This document shows, in pieces, positions 47,604-57,026 of a stretch of 64,000 bases of DNA. Source of the stretch: Hyphomicrobiales bacterium (GTDB taxonomy: Bacteria > Pseudomonadota > Alphaproteobacteria > Rhizobiales > Aestuariivirgaceae); NCBI GenBank assembly GCA_016185245.1, contig JACPNZ010000039.1:62001-126000 (forward strand). Reading direction: 5' to 3'. Positions within the stretch are counted from its first letter, which is position 1, and the number at the start of each line of letters is the position of its first letter. The notes beneath the pieces are model-generated. The model did not search any database. It was not told where the DNA came from and saw only the letters and a list, made by a program, of their open reading frames with translations. The translations under genes and the position numbers were made by a program.

Positions 47604-47920
47604 ATGCTTGAACTCCGTCCATCCTGCGAGAACTGCAACAAGCCGCTGCCGCCGGCTGCCGAAGATGCCATGATCTGCTCCTTCGAATGCACCTTCTGCG
47701 CTTCTGCGCCGACTGCGTGGCAGATACCTTGCACAACGTCTGCCCCAACTGCGGCGGCGGCTTCTCGCCGCGGCCGATCCGCCCGGCGCGCAACTGGAAG
47801 GGCGACAACGACACTACCCACTTTCCACCGTCGCCAAAGGGGAAGCACCGCCCGGTCGATGTCACCACCCACGAAATCTTTGCCGGGCCGATCCGGGGCA
47901 TGCCGGTGGCCCGAAGGTAG
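47604..47920 (+). pseudogene. DUF1272 zinc-ribbon-like gene broken by an 8-bp tandem duplication
   Basis: The first frame reads MLELRPSCENCNKPLPPAAE, then DAMICSFECTFCA, matching the start of DUF1272. The rest of the family (CADCVADTLHNVCPNCGGGF, ending GPIRGMPVARR) follows in another frame. The break sits at CTTCTGCG repeated directly at 47693-47700 and 47701-47708. Removing one copy restores a single frame with FECTFCADCVADTL, about 102 residues with cysteine pairs for metal. So the mutation is a recent slip duplication. A sequencing error is possible but less likely for a clean 8-bp copy. Confidence 0.85.
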
Positions 47921-48022
47921 TCCTGATTAATTTTTGTGCAAACTGCCAGAATCTTGTTCCCGGTGGCCGCGCGGCGGATCGGGAATTTTACTAAAGCCCT
48001 TGATTCACAAGGGGGTCTCGTC

Positions 48023-48038
48023 TGGCACGGGCCCTGCA
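48023..48038 (+). promoter_or_regulatory. Sigma-54 promoter of glnB-glnA
   Basis: TGGCACGGGCCCTGCA matches the -24/-12 consensus TGGCACG-N4-TTGCW at every fixed position but one (C for T). The GG and GC elements have the correct spacing. It lies 37 bp before the glnB start, so nitrogen limitation should activate the operon through NtrC. I found no clear NtrC site further upstream. Confidence 0.75.
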
Positions 48039-48056
48039 ACCGCTCATGTGCGTTAA

Positions 48057-48413
<357 letters not shown>

Positions 48414-48444
48414 CCCTAACAGGAAAGCCAAGAAGGACTCCGAC

Positions 48445-49863
48445 ATGAGCAAGCCACTCGACATCCCCGGCGTGTTGAAGATGATGAAGGACAAGGAGGT
48501 GAAGTACGTCGACCTGCGCTTCACCGACCCGCGCGGCAAGCTGCAGCACCTGACCATGGACATTTCCCAGATGGGCGAGGACGCCTGGTCTGAGGGCCTG
48601 ATGTTCGACGGCTCGTCGATTGCCGGCTGGAAGGCGATCAACGAGTCCGACATGGTGCTGATGCCGGACGCGGCCTCGGCCCATATGGACCCGTTCTACG
48701 CCCAGACCACCATGGCGGTGTTCTGCGACATTCTCGAGCCCGGCACCGGCGAGGGCTATGGCCGCGATCCGCGCATGATTGCCAAGCGCGCCGAGGCCTA
48801 TCTCAAGCAGACCAAGGCGGGCGACACGATCTTCGTCGGCCCCGAGGCCGAATTCTTCGTGTTCGACGACGTGCGCTTCGCCACGACGCCCTACAACACC
48901 GGCTTCAAGCTCGACTCGATCGAGCTGCCGACCAATTCCGACCGGGAATACGAGACCGGCAACATGGGCCACCGGATGCGGATCAAGGGCGGCTACTTCC
49001 CGGTCAACCCGCAGGACTCGGCCCAGGACATGCGTTCGGAAATGCTGTCGGTGATGGGCGAGATGGGCGTATCGGTGGAAAAGCACCACCACGAGGTGGC
49101 CTCGGCCCAGCACGAACTCGGCATGAAATTCAATACGCTCACCACCATGGCCGACCAGATGCAGATCTATAAATACGTGATCCACAATGTGGCGCACGCC
49201 TACGGCAAGACCGCCACCTTCATGCCGAAGCCCATTTTCGGCGACAACGGGTCGGGCATGCACTGCCACTTCTCGATCTGGAAGGACGGCAAGCCGCAGA
49301 TGGCCGGCAACCAGTATGCCGATCTCTCCGAGCTCTGCCTCTACTTCATCGGCGGCGTCATCAAGCACGCCAAGGCCTGCAACGCCTTCACCAACCCTTC
49401 CACCAACTCCTACAAGCGCCTGGTGCCGGGCTACGAGGCGCCGGTGCTGCTCGCTTACTCCTCGCGCAACCGCTCGGCCTCGTGCCGCATCCCGCACACC
49501 AGCAATCCCAAGGCCAAGCGCGTGGAAGTGCGCTTCCCCGATCCCGCCGCCAATCCGTATTTGTGCTTTGCCTCGCTGTTGATGGCGGGCCTCGACGGCA
49601 TCACCAACAAGATCCATCCGGGCAGCGCCATGGACAAGAACCTCTACGATCTGCCGCCAGCCGAGCTCTCGAAAGTTCCGACCGTGTGCGGCTCGCTCGA
49701 AGAGGCGATCACCGCCCTCGATGCCGACCGCGACTTCCTCAAGAAGGGTGCCGTCTTCTCCGACGACCAGATCGACGCCTATCTCGATTTGAAGCGCGAG
49801 GAGCAGGACCGCTACCGCATGACCCCGCACCCGGTCGAATACGACATGTACTACAGCTGCTGA
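48445..49863 (+). CDS. glnA: Glutamine synthetase type I
   Basis: The 472-residue enzyme makes glutamine from glutamate and ammonia. It has the Asp50-type loop [18 protein letters not shown], the metal-ligand region [12 protein letters not shown], the ATP-site sequence [18 protein letters not shown] and the adenylylation tyrosine Y401 ([10 protein letters not shown]). It is therefore a GSI-beta type enzyme under covalent control. The GlnB gene is upstream and a terminator follows. Confidence 0.97.
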   Translation: MSKPLDIPGVLKMMKDKEVKYVDLRFTDPRGKLQHLTMDISQMGEDAWSEGLMFDGSSIAGWKAINESDMVLMPDAASAHMDPFYAQTTMAVFCDILEPGTGEGYGRDPRMIAKRAEAYLKQTKAGDTIFVGPEAEFFVFDDVRFATTPYNTGFKLDSIELPTNSDREYETGNMGHRMRIKGGYFPVNPQDSAQDMRSEMLSVMGEMGVSVEKHHHEVASAQHELGMKFNTLTTMADQMQIYKYVIHNVAHAYGKTATFMPKPIFGDNGSGMHCHFSIWKDGKPQMAGNQYADLSELCLYFIGGVIKHAKACNAFTNPSTNSYKRLVPGYEAPVLLAYSSRNRSASCRIPHTSNPKAKRVEVRFPDPAANPYLCFASLLMAGLDGITNKIHPGSAMDKNLYDLPPAELSKVPTVCGSLEEAITALDADRDFLKKGAVFSDDQIDAYLDLKREEQDRYRMTPHPVEYDMYYSC

Positions 49864-49886
49864 AAAGCAGTGTCTCCCTGAACTGA

Positions 49887-49912
49887 GCTCGGCGGCAACG
49901 CCGGGCTTTTTT
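49887..49912 (+). terminator. Intrinsic terminator of glnB-glnA
   Basis: GCTCGGCG (49887-49894) and CGCCGGGC (49899-49906) form an 8-bp stem around GCAA, followed by TTTTTT (49907-49912). It lies 23 bp after the glnA stop. Confidence 0.9.
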
Positions 49913-49921
49913 CGTCCGCAC

Positions 49922-50872
49922 TCAGACTTTCTTGCCGCCCTCGGCCAGATGTTGGAACAGCCTGTCGGCGCGTTGGGCGAGGAGTGCTTTGCCGTCGCGC
50001 GTCGACCAGTCATAGACGCCCCGGCCCGACTTCAGGCCGAAGTGGCCGGCCTTCACCAGCTCGCCCACCGCCGTCGGCGGGGCCTTCGATGTTTCGAGGT
50101 CAGGCAGTAGGAACTCGGCGAACTTGTGCATGATGTCGAGGCCGCCGAGCTCCGCCGATTCGATGGGGCCGGTCACCGCATAGCGGCGGCCCAGCGACAT
50201 CTTGAAGGAATTGTCGATGGCTTCGGCCGAAGCGATCCCATTGGCCCACATGGACCAGGCCTCGCGCAGCACGGCGAATTGCAGGCGGTTGATGATGAAG
50301 CCATCGACCTCCTTGTTCATCAGGGCCGGCGTCTGGCCCGCCGACCTGAGCAGGTCCATGGCGAAGGCCACTGCTTCGGGCGAGGTCTGCGGGCCACCGC
50401 AAACTTCGACCACCGGGATGAGCTGGGCCGGATAGATGAAATGCATGGCGACGGCGCGCGCCGGGTGTTTCATGCGGGCCGTCATCGGGCTGATTGGCTG
50501 GCCGCTGGTGGACCCCAGCACCACATCGGGGGGACAGATCGCATCGAGCCGGCCGAACACCTCGAGTTGCAGTTCGCGCTGCGCCGGCACCGCCTCGATG
50601 ACGAATTGGGCTTCACTTGCCGCTTCAAAATCGGTGCCGGTGGCGATTCGCGCCAAATCCGCCGCCACGGTTTCGCTACTCGCCAGACCGCGTTTCACGA
50701 AGGCCTGGAAATTGTTCTCGATCGCGGCCTTGGCCTTGACCAGGCTCGCCGGGTTGCGGCCGATCAGCCGCACGGCTTTCCCGGCCCGGGCGAAGACCTG
50801 CGATATGCCCTGCCCCATCAGCCCGTTGCCGACGACGGCGACGGCTGATACTGCGCTTGCCGGTCCGATCAT
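49922..50872 (-). CDS. 3-hydroxyacyl-CoA dehydrogenase-family oxidoreductase
   Basis: The 316-residue protein has the Rossmann motif AVVGNGLMGQGISQVFA (12-28), FVIEAVPAQRELQLEVF, VLGSTSGQPISPM and the catalytic His144 (AMHFIYPAQLIPVVEV), then the C-terminal domain (VDGFIINRLQFAVLREAWSM). The family oxidises 3-hydroxyacyl-CoAs or related hydroxy acids such as L-gulonate or carnitine; the single-domain size argues against a multifunctional fatty-acid enzyme. It faces glnA across the terminator and stands alone. Confidence 0.87.
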   Translation of the reverse strand: MIGPASAVSAVAVVGNGLMGQGISQVFARAGKAVRLIGRNPASLVKAKAAIENNFQAFVKRGLASSETVAADLARIATGTDFEAASEAQFVIEAVPAQRELQLEVFGRLDAICPPDVVLGSTSGQPISPMTARMKHPARAVAMHFIYPAQLIPVVEVCGGPQTSPEAVAFAMDLLRSAGQTPALMNKEVDGFIINRLQFAVLREAWSMWANGIASAEAIDNSFKMSLGRRYAVTGPIESAELGGLDIMHKFAEFLLPDLETSKAPPTAVGELVKAGHFGLKSGRGVYDWSTRDGKALLAQRADRLFQHLAEGGKKV

Positions 50873-50938
50873 GGGAGCCTCCGTCCGCTTTGGCCATCAG
50901 GCTAAGGCGACGGAGGCTCTGCCACAAGAGTTCCGCGA

Positions 50939-51394
50939 TCAGTCGGCCAGATTGAACTTAAAGTCGTACTCGCTGCCCTCGGCATTGCGGGCATGCAGCA
51001 GCATCTCGCCGCGCGCTTTGGTGTATTTGCCGGTGCCGCCGGTGATCGCCAGCATCGAATCCTGTCCGTCGTAAAACGGCCCCTCGGCAGTTAGCTGCCC
51101 GCCGTCGAGCGACGTCGTAAAATAGCATTCCCAGGCCTTGCCCACCGCAGTGCGAATGCAGAAGCCGTTGTCACTGCCGAGCTTGGTCTTGTTGGCCTCG
51201 TCGTAGATGTCGTTGGCGAAGGTGAGGAGATCGCCGACGCTGTCGCCTTTGGCCCCGGTGTCGGTGACCGCGTCGGTCGTGGCCCGCTCGACCAGGGCCA
51301 TGGTGCTGGCCGCTGTTGCCGGCGCGGAGCCGAGAAGTGTGACGCCGGTCACGGCGGCTAAGGCAATTCCGGTTCTTCCGGCGATAGTCTTCAT
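50939..51394 (-). CDS. Secreted barrel protein, allene-oxide-cyclase/dirigent-like
   Basis: The 151-residue protein has a signal peptide (GIALAAVTGVTLLGSAPATA, cleavage near residue 29). The mature part has the pattern GDSVGDLLTFANDIYDE, CIRTAVGKAWECYFTTSLDG and AITGGTGKYTKARGEMLL, which resembles allene-oxide-cyclase-like barrels. A GGAGG site precedes the ATG. The function is unknown; it should act outside the cytoplasm. Confidence 0.65.
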   Translation of the reverse strand: MKTIAGRTGIALAAVTGVTLLGSAPATAASTMALVERATTDAVTDTGAKGDSVGDLLTFANDIYDEANKTKLGSDNGFCIRTAVGKAWECYFTTSLDGGQLTAEGPFYDGQDSMLAITGGTGKYTKARGEMLLHARNAEGSEYDFKFNLAD

Positions 51395-51522
51395 GTTGCA
51401 GTCCTCCCTGAACGACACCGATAGACCGGTTGTCGCGGGGAAGAAGCCTAGCACCGCACCTTGCCTACAACCAGAATTTTCCGAAACCCGGCGTTGCCGT
51501 CAGCACGGTGGTCCGCGATCTC

Positions 51523-51861
51523 CTACCAGGAGCGGCACTCGGCATAGTTCCTGCGGTAGACCCGTTGCCACTTGCTCTCGGTCGAAGCGGCTCCCACCGC
51601 GGTTCCGCCGACGCCGCCGATGATGGCGCCGGTGCCGACCGAATGGCGGCCGCCGACGGCCGCGCCGAGAAGTGCTCCGGCGCCGGCGCCGATTATGGTT
51701 CCGGCCAGAATGTTGCCGCCATTTGCCTTCCTGTCCGCGATCTGGCGGGCATATCTGTCGCAATAGGCGGGGCTCTTGGCGAGGCTCGGAGCTGCCGCGA
51801 CGGTGATGGCGATGCCGGCAGCCAAAGTGGCAGAAATAATCTTGCGAGTCAGGTTGGTCAT
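51523..51861 (-). CDS. Glycine-zipper exported protein
   Basis: The 112-residue protein has a signal peptide (ISATLAAGIAITVAAAPSLA) and a glycine-zipper segment (ILAGTIIGAGAGALLGAAVG, then GTGAIIGGVGGTAVGAAS), ending in YRRNYAECRSW. Such proteins insert in or associate with the outer membrane. No specific role is known. Confidence 0.75.
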   Translation of the reverse strand: MTNLTRKIISATLAAGIAITVAAAPSLAKSPAYCDRYARQIADRKANGGNILAGTIIGAGAGALLGAAVGGRHSVGTGAIIGGVGGTAVGAASTESKWQRVYRRNYAECRSW

Positions 51862-51942
51862 GGCTTGGTTCCTCGGTCGCTCAGGTGAGTCGATGTCCCC
51901 TCAAACATGTTAAGCGTGGCAGTATCGTGGCGGCAAGCCCCA

Positions 51943-52485
51943 TCATCCGCGGTCGAGCGCCGCAAGGCAAGCCGCATACCAGCCCCAAGCCTTCACCGTC
52001 TGAGCGTTTTCCACGACGTAGACGCGGCGGACGAAGACCGGGGCTCCCGCTGCGACATGCAGTCTCGCCTCGGCAATGAGGCCTTCCGCCACCCGGAGCG
52101 GCAGATAGTCCGATCCGCCACGGCCCAGCAAGAGGCAGGTAGCCCAGTCGGACGAGGCGATGGTGACGGCGGGCGGCGCCTCGCCGGCGAAGGCTTCGGC
52201 ATGAAGCCTGCGGAATGCCTCGCCATGGTCGACGAAGATATAGGAGGGGTCCAGGTCGGGGCCGGCGCCGGGCCAGACGGCGATCGCCATGCCGGGTGCG
52301 GCCTGGCGCACATGCTCCAGAAAACGCTGGCCGAGGCCCGGCCAAAGGTCGAACTCAAGCCCGACATTGCACACGCCCTCGAAGCCCTTGGGTAGCGATA
52401 CCTCGTAGCGCGCCTGGCGCCACAGCTGCACCATCACCTCGGCATAGCGCTTGAACTTGAAGCCGGCCAAGGTGAGCTCGGCGCC
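51943..52485 (-). pseudogene. LysR-type regulator remnant lacking its DNA-binding domain
   Basis: Homology begins at ELTLAGFKFKRYAEVMVQLW, the end of a LysR helix-turn-helix domain, and continues through a substrate-binding domain with SYIFVDHGEAFRRLHAEAF, and DYLPLRVAEGLIAEARLHVA. It ends normally at 51943. The first 60 or so residues are gone and the open frame upstream reads antisense to another remnant. The regulator cannot bind DNA. Confidence 0.7.
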
Positions 52486-52857
52486 TTCGCCCGCGGCAAG
52501 GCGAGCCTCGGCGAAGCCGGCAAGCATCTGTGGCTGGCGCTCTCGCGGGTCTGCTGTGTCGCCAGGAACGAGGCCGACGCCAGGGCCAAGCTCGAACTCG
52601 CCTACGACTACTGTGGCCGCTTCCACAACGTTTTCACCGGCCCCGGCATCGTCGAGCGCGGCGCCATCCGGCACTTGCCGCCCAACCAGACAATGGAGGA
52701 GTTCAAGAGCTCGATCATCATCTGCGAGGCCGCCGAGATGGTCGACCGGCTCAAGCAATATGAGGAGTTCGGCGTCGACGACTTCATCATGAACGTCAAC
52801 ATCGGCCACTTCGCCGAGGAGGCGAGCGACTGCATGCGGCAGGTGATCGACACCGAT
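52486..52857 (+). pseudogene. LLM-class flavin-dependent oxidoreductase remnant (C-terminal part)
   Basis: The frame reads FARGKASLGEAGKHLWLALS and goes on with YDYCGRFHNVFTGPGIVERG, FKSSIIICEAAEMVDRLKQY and MNVNIGHFAEEASDCMRQVI, the C-terminal third of a luciferase-like monooxygenase. It has no start and no proper end. The left edge meets the LysR remnant and the right edge meets a hydrolase remnant, so at least two deletions joined these pieces. Confidence 0.7.
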
Positions 52858-52865
52858 GCCCAAGT

Positions 52866-53117
52866 GTTTCTTTCGGCTTCGACATCTACGGCGAACCCGA
52901 AATGGCGCCGTGGCTCAACGAGATCGGGCAGCCATGCCTCGTTCTCACCGGCGAGAACGATGGCGGCTGCAACCCCAGGCTCAATGGCCAGATCGCCCAG
53001 TCATTGCCCAATTCCGAACTGGTCATCCTGCCAGGCTTGCGCCACGCCATCCTGCTCGAAGCCGCCGGTCAGGTGGCCCCGCCGGTGCTGGCGTTCCTGC
53101 GGAAACACCGGGGTTAG
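52866..53117 (+). pseudogene. Alpha/beta hydrolase remnant (C-terminal part)
   Basis: The frame reads FGFDIYGEPEMAPWLNEIGQ, then CLVLTGENDGGCNPRLNGQI and LPGLRHAILLEAAGQVAPPV, with a stop at 53117. GENDGG and LRHAILLE match the acid and histidine regions of alpha/beta hydrolases such as enol-lactonases. The nucleophile half is missing. A 72-residue frame starts at ATG 52902 but would not fold as an enzyme. Confidence 0.7.
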
Positions 53118-53127
53118 CGCCCTCTGC

Positions 53128-54774
53128 TCATCCGGTAAAACCCGGATCGCGCCAGACTTCGCGGCCGCCGACCAGGGTCAGCAGCACTTGGGTCGCGGCG
53201 ATGTCGTAGACATCGATGGCGAAGAGATTGCGGTCGAGCACGATCAAGTCGGCCTGCTTGCCGGGATCGAGCGTCCCGGTATCGTCGCTGCGCCAGGCGG
53301 CCGCCGCCGCCAGGGTCGTGTAGCCCTTGATGCATTGGTTGAGCGTCATACGCTGTTCGGGAAGAAAGACCGGATAGTCCCGGCCCCTCTCCGGCGGCTG
53401 GCGGGTGATCGCGGTCTGCATGATCTTGAACGGATTGAGGGTGGAAACTCCCCAATCGCTCGACAGGGCGCAGGAAACCCCGGCGTCGACCAGCGAGCCG
53501 AACGGATAGATCCATCGCGCCATCTCTGGCCCGCACATCGGCATGGCGACATCGGTCACCGAGGCTTCGCTTCTCGCCCACAGGGGCTGGATGTTGGCCA
53601 TGACGCCGAGACCGGCGAAACGCCGGATGTCCGCGGGTCGCACCACCTGGACATGGGCCAACTGATGCAGGCTCGGCCAGGCGCCGTTCACCTGGCGGGC
53701 TGCCTCGATCCCATCGAGGGCCGTGCGCACCGCCCTGTCGCCGATCACATGACAATGAATCTGGAAGCGGGCCGCATCGAAGGCAGTGAACAGCTCGCGC
53801 AAGTGATTGTCGCCGAACATCACCGGGGCATTGCCGCCGGCGCTATCGTGGTAGTCCTCGAGCATTGCCGCGGTGCGGTTTTCCAATACGCCATCGAGGA
53901 AGAACTTGGCCGAATGGACCTTGAGGTAGTCGGAACAATAGTCGCGGCGGAAGCCGGTGATCCGGGTGAGCGCGGTGGCAACGCTGTCGGCGGGTTCGAC
54001 CAACGCGGTCGATGCAACCCTGACCGTCAGTTCGCCGCGCCGGTCGAGATTGCCGTAGACGCGGAGATGGCGTTCGGTCACGCAGGCGTCGAGGATACCG
54101 GTAATCCCCTGACGGTTGGCGTGGGCCTGGCCCCAGCGCACGCCTTCCTCGAAATCGGCATCCGGCGTAGGCGGCATGCGCTCCCGCGCCCATTCCATCG
54201 CCATCTCGTTCAACATGCCGGTGGGCTCGCCCCGTTCGTCGCGGGAGAAATAACCGTTCGGCGGATCAGCCACATGGCGGCCAAGGCCAATCGCCTCGCA
54301 GCCCTTCGAATTGAGCACGGCACTGTGATAGTCCGAGGAAAAAAGCAGCACCGGCCGGTCGTCCACCGCCGCATCGAGCATCTGGCGGGTCAGGTTGCGG
54401 TCGCTGAAGATACCGGAGTACCAGCCATGGCCCTTGAGCCAGGCGCGCTGCGGATGGGCCAAGGAAAACTCCGCAAGCCTTGCGGTCAACTCCGACATGC
54501 CGCGGACGCCCGCCAGATCGAGGTCGAAGGCATGGCGGGTACCGGCGTCCTGCAGATGGATGTGGGTGTCCTGGAATCCGGGCAGCACCAGCCTGCCGCC
54601 GGCATCGATGATCCGCGCTCCTCCTGCGGCAAGTGCCCGCATCTCGGCATCGCCGCCGAGAGCCACGATGCGGCCGGCGCGGACGGCAAGTGCCGTCGCC
54701 TGCGGTCGTAGCCCGTCCATGGTCCGGATGTCACCGTTAACCACGACCAGATCGGCGGCGCCGGCTGAACTCAT
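53128..54774 (-). CDS. Amidohydrolase-3-family metal-dependent hydrolase (YtcJ-like)
   Basis: The 548-residue enzyme has the metal-binding motif PGFQDTHIHLQDAG, FQIHCHVIGDRAVR, a second histidine in LHQLAHVQVV and the ASD-type CALSSDWGVSTLNP. The N- and C-terminal beta sandwich is present (LVVVNGDIRTMDG and ADLIVLDRNLFAI). YtcJ-like enzymes cleave amide, formyl or related C-N bonds; the substrate is unknown. The ATG at 54774 follows GGAGGAAGC. It points toward the gene remnants. Confidence 0.88.
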   Translation of the reverse strand: MSSAGAADLVVVNGDIRTMDGLRPQATALAVRAGRIVALGGDAEMRALAAGGARIIDAGGRLVLPGFQDTHIHLQDAGTRHAFDLDLAGVRGMSELTARLAEFSLAHPQRAWLKGHGWYSGIFSDRNLTRQMLDAAVDDRPVLLFSSDYHSAVLNSKGCEAIGLGRHVADPPNGYFSRDERGEPTGMLNEMAMEWARERMPPTPDADFEEGVRWGQAHANRQGITGILDACVTERHLRVYGNLDRRGELTVRVASTALVEPADSVATALTRITGFRRDYCSDYLKVHSAKFFLDGVLENRTAAMLEDYHDSAGGNAPVMFGDNHLRELFTAFDAARFQIHCHVIGDRAVRTALDGIEAARQVNGAWPSLHQLAHVQVVRPADIRRFAGLGVMANIQPLWARSEASVTDVAMPMCGPEMARWIYPFGSLVDAGVSCALSSDWGVSTLNPFKIMQTAITRQPPERGRDYPVFLPEQRMTLNQCIKGYTTLAAAAAWRSDDTGTLDPGKQADLIVLDRNLFAIDVYDIAATQVLLTLVGGREVWRDPGFTG

Positions 54775-54892
54775 GCTTCCTCCAAGATTCGCGCCACCGC
54801 TTATCGCCGCATCTCTCGCGCCGCTCAAGCCCCGTGGAGCCGTCGCGCAAAGGCCTTCCCTTTGACCGGCAGAATGCGTTAACCTTTTGGCC

Positions 54893-55453
54893 ATGACGAC
54901 CCTTGCGACCCTCCCCGCCGTCGAAACGCCGCATATCGTGCTGCGCGAGATCGAGATGCGCGACTGCCAGGCCTTCACCGGCTTCATGACCCAGGAGACC
55001 TATCAGCGTCACATCGCGCTGAAGCTCGCCAACGAGGCCGAGGTCAAGGCCTTCGTGCAGCGCTCGGTGGCGCGCCAGGGCGACGAGCGGCGCAACGTCT
55101 TCCACCTGGCGGCCGAGGAGAAATCATCGGGCGAGGCGGTGGGCGACGGATTTCTTATCGTACAGCGGCCGAAGCTCCTCGAGATCGGCTGGGGGGTGCA
55201 CCCGGCCATGTGGGCCATGGGGTTCGGCACCGAGATCGGCCGGGCGCTCCTCGGTCTCGCCTTCGAACGGCTCAAGGCCGAGCGCATCTGGTGCAAGGTG
55301 ATGGCGGAGAACGAGGCTTCGAAAAAGCTCGCCCGGCGCATCGGGCTCCGCCACGTCCAGTCCCATGCCGACTATCCGGCGGGCGCTGGGCGGTTCGCCG
55401 CCGTCGAGGTGCTGGCGCTGACGGCGGCGGAATACTTCGACCTTCCCTATTGA
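54893..55453 (+). CDS. GNAT-family N-acetyltransferase (RimJ-like)
   Basis: The 186-residue protein follows the RimJ/RimL-like pattern: HIVLREIEMRDCQAFTGFMT, LEIGWGVHPAMWAMGFGTEI and RIWCKVMAENEASKKLARRI. GFGTEIGRAL occupies the acetyl-CoA pyrophosphate loop. It may acetylate protein N-termini or small molecules. The ATG at 54893 is preferred over a TTG two codons earlier. The next gene starts 9 bp after its stop. Confidence 0.85.
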   Translation: MTTLATLPAVETPHIVLREIEMRDCQAFTGFMTQETYQRHIALKLANEAEVKAFVQRSVARQGDERRNVFHLAAEEKSSGEAVGDGFLIVQRPKLLEIGWGVHPAMWAMGFGTEIGRALLGLAFERLKAERIWCKVMAENEASKKLARRIGLRHVQSHADYPAGAGRFAAVEVLALTAAEYFDLPY

Positions 55454-55462
55454 GGAAATGCC

Positions 55463-56014
55463 ATGGCCGCGGTTCCGCCGCTCTGCAATTTCGGCTGGAA
55501 GGCACCGGCTTTCACGCTCCCCGGCGTCGACGGCCGGACCTACAGCCTCGAACGGTTGCGCGGATCCAAGGGCACGCTCGTTGCCTTCATCTGCAACCAC
55601 TGCCCCTATGTGAAGGCGGCGATCGGACGGCTGGTGCGCGATGCTGGCGAATTGAAGGGCCTCGGTGTCAACACCGTCGCCATCTGCTCAAACGATGCGG
55701 CCACCTACCCCGAAGACGATTTTGCCCATATGCAGGGGTTCGCCCGTCAGCATCGGTTCCCGTTTCCCTATCTGCACGATGAATCGCAAGCGGTGGCGCG
55801 GGCCTATGAGGCGGTGTGCACACCCGACTTCTTCGGCTTCAACGCGGCCCTTGAGCTTCAGTATCGCGGAAGGCTCGATGCCTCGCGCAAGGACCTTGTG
55901 CCCGATGCCCGCCGCGACCTTTTCGAAGCAATGAAGCAGGTGGCGGCCACCGGCCGGGGCCCGCGCGACCAGATCGCCTCGATGGGCTGCTCGATCAAGT
56001 GGAAGGCGGCCTGA
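55463..56014 (+). CDS. Thioredoxin-fold AhpC/TSA-family protein
   Basis: The 183-residue protein has the peroxiredoxin-like sequence APAFTLPGVDGRTYSLERLR, TLVAFICNHCPYVKAAIGRL and YPEDDFAHMQGFARQH. CNHCPYVK has a CxxC pair, so a redox role is likely. The family is often annotated as thioredoxin family protein with unknown partner. It is 9 bp from the GNAT gene and probably co-transcribed. Confidence 0.85.
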   Translation: MAAVPPLCNFGWKAPAFTLPGVDGRTYSLERLRGSKGTLVAFICNHCPYVKAAIGRLVRDAGELKGLGVNTVAICSNDAATYPEDDFAHMQGFARQHRFPFPYLHDESQAVARAYEAVCTPDFFGFNAALELQYRGRLDASRKDLVPDARRDLFEAMKQVAATGRGPRDQIASMGCSIKWKAA

Positions 56015-56087
56015 TTTCAAGCAACTTGTTCCATTGGACGGCCGCCGTGCTATCCACCCTCGCAACCGCTTCCACAGGAGCTTCGCC

Positions 56088-57026
56088 ATGACCGCCGCCA
56101 GACCCGTTCCCCTCCGCGCCCGACTTGAAGGCGGCGGAACGCCGCAGATGACAGGCCGCTTCGAGATCAAGTCGGAAACTGGGCCGCTGAAGGATGTGTT
56201 GCTCGGCCCGGCCGAAAGCTTCCGCTGGATGGGGCTGGAGAATGCCCAATGGTCGTCGCTGGTGCGCGACACGTTGCGCAAGGGCTACAAGTTCGACAAG
56301 CAGCTCGCCATGCGCCAACATCGGGAGATGGTCGACGCCTATTCCTCGGCTGGCGTCACCACCCATTTCCTGCCCCTCGACATGAGCAATTCCTATCAGG
56401 TCTATGCCCGCGATAGCTCATTCATGTCGCCCTATGGCGCGGTCATCTGTCAGCTCGCCAATCCCCGACGGCGCGGCGAATACGCCGCCGTGCTGCGCTT
56501 CTATCTGGAGCATGGCATACCGATCTACGACATGATCTCGGCCGGCAATTTCGAGGGCGGCGATTTCAACATCATCCGGCCCGGCGTGGCGCTGGTCGGC
56601 TACACCGATCACCGTTCCGAGGAGGTGGCGGCCCGCCAGGCGGCCGAGTGGTTCGCGAAGGAAGGCTGGGAGATCAAATATGCGCCGATCGACCAGTTCT
56701 ATGTCCACATCGATCTGATGGTGTGCATGCTGAACGAGCATTGCGCCGCCGTCTGTCTCGAGACCACCGAAAACGACGTCGTCGCCTGGCTCAAATCGAA
56801 GAGGATCGAAATCATTCCGGCGGGCTTCAAGGAAACCATGGCGCTTGGCTGCAATGTGGTGGCGCTGGGCAATGACCGGGTGCTGTCGACGCTGGGCGCC
56901 AAGGACCTCAACGGCAAGCTGCGGGCCGCCGGCTTCCAGGTCTACGATCCCGACATGAGCATGTTCGTCCAGGCGGGCGGCGGCGTTCACTGCATGTGCC
57001 AGCCGCTCCGCCGTGAAGCAGCCTGA
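56088..57026 (+). CDS. Arginine deiminase-fold hydrolase (DDAH/amidinotransferase family)
   Basis: The 312-residue protein carries the guanidine-modifying fold: VYARDSSFMSPYGAVI (Asp109), NFEGGDFNII (Glu156), DQFYVHIDLMVCML (His207) and VQAGGGVHCMCQPL (Cys302). The order of catalytic Asp, Glu, His and Cys matches DDAH and arginine deiminase. It likely hydrolyses a guanidino compound; the exact substrate is not certain. The ATG at 56088 has CAGGAG before it. Its end overlaps the following flavoprotein by 14 bp. Confidence 0.85.
   Translation: MTAARPVPLRARLEGGGTPQMTGRFEIKSETGPLKDVLLGPAESFRWMGLENAQWSSLVRDTLRKGYKFDKQLAMRQHREMVDAYSSAGVTTHFLPLDMSNSYQVYARDSSFMSPYGAVICQLANPRRRGEYAAVLRFYLEHGIPIYDMISAGNFEGGDFNIIRPGVALVGYTDHRSEEVAARQAAEWFAKEGWEIKYAPIDQFYVHIDLMVCMLNEHCAAVCLETTENDVVAWLKSKRIEIIPAGFKETMALGCNVVALGNDRVLSTLGAKDLNGKLRAAGFQVYDPDMSMFVQAGGGVHCMCQPLRREAA

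Noticed and set aside
52675-54711. A 678-codon plus-strand frame starting in the monooxygenase remnant
   Set aside because: Only the first 60 codons match a protein family; the rest is antisense to the amidohydrolase.
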